64,000 nt of DNA. It comes from Virgifigura deserti. Lineage in GTDB: Bacteria > Pseudomonadota > Alphaproteobacteria > Dongiales > Dongiaceae. Made by a program: the position numbers and the translations under genes. Where the stretch lies: NCBI GenBank assembly GCA_003576685.1, contig QOZR01000011.1:1-64000 (forward strand). The letters run 5' to 3'. How positions within the stretch are numbered: position 1 is the stretch's first letter; every line of letters starts with the position of its first letter. This document shows, one piece after another, positions 60,377 through 64,000 of this stretch. The notes beneath the pieces were generated by a model. It searched no databases and was not told the DNA's origin. It worked only from the letters and a program-made list of their open reading frames with translations.

Positions 60377-61717
60377 ATGACTCATGTCTTCCATCGCGAT
60401 CCCCGCGCGACGCTGCCGGTCGCAGTGCGCGGCGAGGGTGTCTATATCCTGGATGAGGCTGGCCGCCGCTACCTCGATGCGTCGGGCGGGGCGGCGGTGT
60501 CCTGTCTCGGCCATAGCCACAAAAAGGTCGTCGAAGCGATTCAGAGGCAGGCGGCGACGCTGCCGTTCGCCCATACCGGCTTCTTCACCAATCGACCGAT
60601 GGAGGAACTGGCGGACGTCCTGATCGCCGACGCACCCGCCGGGCTCGATAAAGTCTATTTTGTGTCGGGCGGGTCGGAGGCAACCGAGGCAGCGTTGAAG
60701 CTGGCGCGCCAATATTTCCTTGAGCAGGGCCAGCCGAAGCGCCGGCATTTCATCGCGCGGCGGCAGAGCTATCACGGGAATACGCTCGGCGCGCTGGCGG
60801 TCGGCGGCAATGCGAACCGTCGCCGGCCTTACGAGCCCCTGCTGATGGCGGTGAGTCATATCGCTCCCTGCTACGCTTATCGGGAGCAGCGGCCGGAGGA
60901 GACGGACGAGGCTTATGGCCAGCGCGCGGCCGACGCGCTGGAGGCGGCGATCCTGGAACTGGGCGCGGAGTCGGTCGCCGGTTTCATCGCCGAGCCTGTC
61001 GTGGGGGCGACGCTCGGCGCGGTGCCGGCGGTGCCGGGCTATTTCAAGCGCATCCGCGAGATCTGCGATCGTCACGGGGTGCTGCTGATCCTCGACGAGG
61101 TGATGTGCGGGATGGGCCGCACCGGCACGCTCTATGCCTGTACCCAGGACGGCGTGGCGCCGGACCTGCTGACCGTCGCCAAGGGATTGGGCGCCGGCTA
61201 CCAGCCGGTCGGCGCGCTTCTGGCCTCGCGCCGGATCTTCGAAACTGTGACGTCGGGCTCGGGTCAGTTCCGTCATGGTCATACCTATATGGGGCATGCC
61301 ACCGCTTGCGCCGCCGCCCTGGCAGTGCAGCAGGTGATTCGGGAGGACGATCTGCTGGAAGCGGTGAACCGCCAGGGGCGCTTGTTGCGCGCGCTCCTCG
61401 ACGACCGTTTTGCCGACCACCCCAATGTCGGTGACATCCGCGGTCGCGGCCTTTTCCTGGGACTCGAGATTGTCGCCGATCGGGCGACCAAGGCGCCATT
61501 CGATCCGGCACTGCAGCTCCATGCGCGCATCAAGACCGAAGCAATGCGTCAGGGGCTGATGTGCTATCCGATGGGTGGAACGGCCGATGGAATCGCGGGT
61601 GACCATGTGCTGCTGGCGCCGCCCTTCATCATCACTGACGACGAGGTGCGGGAGATCGTCGATCGGTTGGCCAAGGCGATCGATCTGGCGCTCGACACGG
61701 CCCCTCTTTCACGGTGA
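60377..61717 (+). CDS. Class III aminotransferase (PLP-dependent)
   Basis: A 446-residue fold-type I aminotransferase of the omega type. The DGCxxNxV-like substrate region has SGGAAVSCLGHSHKKVVEA; the PLP contacts include SGGSEATEAALKLARQY, LILDEVMCGMGRTG and the PLP lysine in LLTVAKGLGAGYQPVGALL. It moves amino groups between an unknown amine or omega-amino acid and a keto acid. It begins 62 bases after the lipid transport operon and ends 19 bases before the TAXI gene, so both are likely one transcript. Confidence 0.87.
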   Translation: MTHVFHRDPRATLPVAVRGEGVYILDEAGRRYLDASGGAAVSCLGHSHKKVVEAIQRQAATLPFAHTGFFTNRPMEELADVLIADAPAGLDKVYFVSGGSEATEAALKLARQYFLEQGQPKRRHFIARRQSYHGNTLGALAVGGNANRRRPYEPLLMAVSHIAPCYAYREQRPEETDEAYGQRAADALEAAILELGAESVAGFIAEPVVGATLGAVPAVPGYFKRIREICDRHGVLLILDEVMCGMGRTGTLYACTQDGVAPDLLTVAKGLGAGYQPVGALLASRRIFETVTSGSGQFRHGHTYMGHATACAAALAVQQVIREDDLLEAVNRQGRLLRALLDDRFADHPNVGDIRGRGLFLGLEIVADRATKAPFDPALQLHARIKTEAMRQGLMCYPMGGTADGIAGDHVLLAPPFIITDDEVREIVDRLAKAIDLALDTAPLSR

Positions 61718-61736
61718 AGAAAAGAACATCCGGCGC

Positions 61737-62759
61737 ATGAGAATGATACGTATCAACACGATTGCCGCGGCCGGCCTGGCCATCTGCCTTCTCTTCGGAA
61801 CGACCCGGAGCGACGCGGCGGACTCGGAGTCCGGATCGGAGGGCCAGGATCCGGCCCCGCCGGCCGAACAGATCCTCTTCGTCGGCACGGGGCCGGTCGT
61901 TGGCGTGTATTTTCCCGCCGGCGGCGCCGTCTGCAGCATGGTCAATCGCGAGCGGGCGCTCCACGGGATCCGCTGCACCGTCGAGAGCACCGAAGGCTCG
62001 ATCGACAATCTCGCGGCGCTGCGCAGTGGCGACCTGGACATGGCGGTCACCCAATCGGACTGGCAGTATTACGCCTATGAGGGCAAGGCGCTGTTCGAGG
62101 AGGACGGCGCGTTCGAGGAGTTGCGGTCGATCCTCACCCTGCATGGCGAGCCGATCACCGTGGTCGCGCATCCCGATGCGGATATCGAGACGCTGCCCGA
62201 CCTCGTGGGGAAACGCATCAATATCGGCGTACCTGGGTCTGGTCAGCATGTCATGGCCGAGACGCTGATCGAGACGCTTGGCTGGACGTCGGAAGACTTC
62301 GCGGCGCTGTTGGAGATTGAGGTGAATGAGCAGTCACGTGGGCTCTGCGCCGGCGCGTTCGACGCCTTTATCCTTCCGGTCGGGCATCCGAACGGTGCCA
62401 TTCAGGAAGCGGTCCGGGGCTGCGGCGCCGTGCTCATCGACCTCTCCGGCGCCGAAATTGACCAGTTGATCGAAGACACGCCCTACTTCGCGAAGACGGT
62501 GATTCCGGCCGGGACCTATCCCGGGAACCCCGACGCTATAGCAGCCTTTGGCGTGAAGGCGACGCTCGTGGCGACGACGCGCTTGAGCGAGGAGATGGTG
62601 TATCAGGTCGTCAAGGCCGTCTTCGAGAATTTCGACCACTTCAAGGCCATGCATCCGGCGTTTGCCGGACTGACTCCCGAAGAGATGATCGGGGCCGGGA
62701 ACTCGGCCCCCCTGCATCCAGGGGCGCTTCGCTATTACAAGGAGCGGGGCTGGCGGTGA
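61737..62759 (+). CDS. TAXI family TRAP transporter substrate-binding protein (orphan)
   Basis: A 340-residue periplasmic protein. A signal peptide of about 27 residues (LAICLLFGTTRSDA) is followed by a linker and the TAXI core: VGTGPVVGVYFPAGGAVCSM, VESTEGSIDNLAALRSGDLD, VTQSDWQYYAYEG and GKRINIGVPGSGQHVMAE. TAXI proteins bind small acids (glutamate, glutamine, unknown dicarboxylates) and deliver them to a large TRAP permease; no permease gene is seen here. I chose the ATG at 61737, near the end of the aminotransferase gene. Ligand unknown; the aminotransferase may use it. Confidence 0.87.
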   Translation: MRMIRINTIAAAGLAICLLFGTTRSDAADSESGSEGQDPAPPAEQILFVGTGPVVGVYFPAGGAVCSMVNRERALHGIRCTVESTEGSIDNLAALRSGDLDMAVTQSDWQYYAYEGKALFEEDGAFEELRSILTLHGEPITVVAHPDADIETLPDLVGKRINIGVPGSGQHVMAETLIETLGWTSEDFAALLEIEVNEQSRGLCAGAFDAFILPVGHPNGAIQEAVRGCGAVLIDLSGAEIDQLIEDTPYFAKTVIPAGTYPGNPDAIAAFGVKATLVATTRLSEEMVYQVVKAVFENFDHFKAMHPAFAGLTPEEMIGAGNSAPLHPGALRYYKERGWR

Positions 62760-62948
62760 CAGGCGCCCTGGAGCGTCGGGAATCGGGTGTCGGGCGGTTA
62801 ACGTTTGAGCTGCCGCCGACGTCTTGATCCTTCTGAGTTTCGATCTTAAGACCGCCTTAACCGGACGTCGACATACTGTCAACCGGTCCGACAGAGGCCA
62901 CGCGGGCTTGCGGCCGGAATAGGCAAATGGTGGAAGCCGTCCAAGGCG

Positions 62949-64000
62949 ATGACGAGCAATCTTACGGAAGCCGACGTCACCCGTCTTCTGCATGACCCGT
63001 CGCCGGAGGCGCGTGCGGAGACGGCGGCAAAAATCGCCGTCAGCTTCGAGCGAGCCAAACTCAACGAGACCGAGCGCCGTATCGCCACCGATATCTTTCG
63101 CGTCATGGCGCGCGACGTCGCCGTGCATGTTCGCGAGACGCTCTCCCGGAACCTGAAGGCGAGTGACGATCTGCCGCACGATCTGGCGCTCGTCCTGGCG
63201 CGCGATGTCGAGTCCGTGGCGCTCCCGATCCTCGAGCACTCCGCTGTTCTGACCGACGAGGACCTGGTCGAGATCGTTCGCGGATCGAGCGCCGAGAAGC
63301 AGGCCGCGATCGCCCGGCGGACATCGGTTTCCGCGCCCGTTGCGGACGCCTTGATCGACAGCCGGAACGAAGGCGCCGTTGCCCATCTGGTCGAGAACGC
63401 GGGCGCCGAACTGTCTGAAAAGGCGCTGCAGCAGGTTCTCGACAGCTATGGCGAGGAAGACTCGGTCAAGGGATCGATGGCTCGTCGCGCGAAGCTCCCG
63501 ATCACGGTGGCCGAAAGGCTTGTCGTGATGGTTTCCGACAACCTGCGCGAATATCTGGTCACCCACCATGAGCTGTCGCCCGCACTCGCCACCGACTTGA
63601 TTCTCGAGAGCCGCGAGCGCGCGACGGTCGGCCTCCTCCCGCCCGCCGCGGAGGCACCGGACATCGAGAAGCTAGTGCGGCAGCTGAAGGTGAATGGCCG
63701 GCTCACGCCGTCGATCGTCCTGCGGGCACTGTGCTTGGGCGACCTTGCCTTCTTTGAAGCGAGCCTGGCGGTTCTCGCGAAGACTCCGATCGTCAATGCG
63801 CACACGCTGATCCACGATCCCGGCTCGCTCGGGCTGAAGTCTCTGTATCTCCGCGCCAGTCTTCCGGAGCGCATGTACCCGGCTTTCCGCGTCGCGGTGG
63901 ATGTCGCCCGTGAAACCGAATATGACGGCGGCGAGCGCGATCGCGAGCGCTATGTCTCCCGCATGATCGAGCGGATTCTGACGCAGTATGAGAATGTCGG
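62949..64000 (+). CDS. DUF2336 domain protein (partial, runs off the window)
   Basis: Open from the ATG at 62949 to the window edge, about 350 residues, without a stop. The text is a chain of helical repeats: EADVTRLLHDPSPEARAETAAK, then SALVLAR-type HEAT-like units (DLALVLARDVESVALPILEHS), and later LTPSIVLRALCLGDLAFFEASLA, the DUF2336 signature of alphaproteobacteria. No signal peptide. Function is unknown; relatives are near motility or cell-cycle genes. The gap 62760-62948 should hold its promoter. Confidence 0.85.
   Translation, partial: MTSNLTEADVTRLLHDPSPEARAETAAKIAVSFERAKLNETERRIATDIFRVMARDVAVHVRETLSRNLKASDDLPHDLALVLARDVESVALPILEHSAVLTDEDLVEIVRGSSAEKQAAIARRTSVSAPVADALIDSRNEGAVAHLVENAGAELSEKALQQVLDSYGEEDSVKGSMARRAKLPITVAERLVVMVSDNLREYLVTHHELSPALATDLILESRERATVGLLPPAAEAPDIEKLVRQLKVNGRLTPSIVLRALCLGDLAFFEASLAVLAKTPIVNAHTLIHDPGSLGLKSLYLRASLPERMYPAFRVAVDVARETEYDGGERDRERYVSRMIERILTQYENV

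Overview
The window is high-GC DNA with the gene content of an alphaproteobacterium. The AcpXL very-long-chain lipid A cluster, a DUF2336 protein, the MlaE/F/D operon with an auxiliary lipoprotein, a TAXI binding protein and MmsA fit a Rhodospirillales/Rhizobiales-type organism, but the species cannot be told from the sequence. I see no tRNA, rRNA, CRISPR array, insertion sequence or phage gene. Packing is tight: many operons have overlapping stop/start codons and several convergent pairs almost touch.

Region 1 (1-26.5 kb) is a cell-surface polysaccharide/glycan locus. It opens with the C-terminus of an RTX-type secreted protein and an exosortase A-type O-glycosylation ligase. It then carries two GT4 glycosyltransferases, a nucleotide-sugar epimerase, a methyltransferase, a sulfotransferase-like protein, two asparagine-synthase-like enzymes without the glutaminase cysteine, an AAC(3)-fold acetyltransferase homologue, an alpha/alpha-toroid protein, a CapA-type protein, a Wzx flippase, a GT-C (GT39-like) and a GT2 glycosyltransferase, wecB/wecC (UDP-ManNAcA synthesis), small membrane proteins and a CelD/FemAB-like GNAT protein. 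A decayed second copy of the GT39-Wzx junction lies just upstream of the GT2 gene. Together these could build, decorate (acyl, sulfo, methyl, amide groups), flip and ligate a uronic-acid-containing glycan. The exosortase, the polymerase/export genes and any PEP-CTERM substrates are not in the window.

Region 2 (26.5-35.6 kb) is housekeeping and transport: dapF, a complete polyamine-type ABC transporter (two permeases, a Tat-type binding protein, an ATPase), CorA, and divergent pgi and glk, which feed sugar-phosphate precursors.

Region 3 (35.6-42 kb) is the lipid A very-long-chain acyl cluster: an LpxL-family acyltransferase, acpXL, a FabZ-like dehydratase, two ketosynthases (one lacking the catalytic cysteine), a FabG-type reductase and a Zn-ADH-family reductase. 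It can supply a complete elongation cycle on AcpXL.

Region 4 (42-56.7 kb) is catabolic and miscellaneous: a DUF983 protein, two amidases, an MFS permease, an ornithine cyclodeaminase/ketimine reductase homologue, a small lipoprotein, a GNAT, a large flavin/Fe-S demethylase-type oxidoreductase, an LssY_C protein, mmsA, a small exported protein, a CpdA-like phosphodiesterase, an orphan histidine kinase and apt.

Region 5 (56.7-64 kb) holds an Mla/Mce-type lipid transport operon (STAS-MlaE, MlaF, MlaD, auxiliary lipoprotein), a class III aminotransferase followed by an orphan TAXI binding protein, and the start of a DUF2336 gene that runs off the end.
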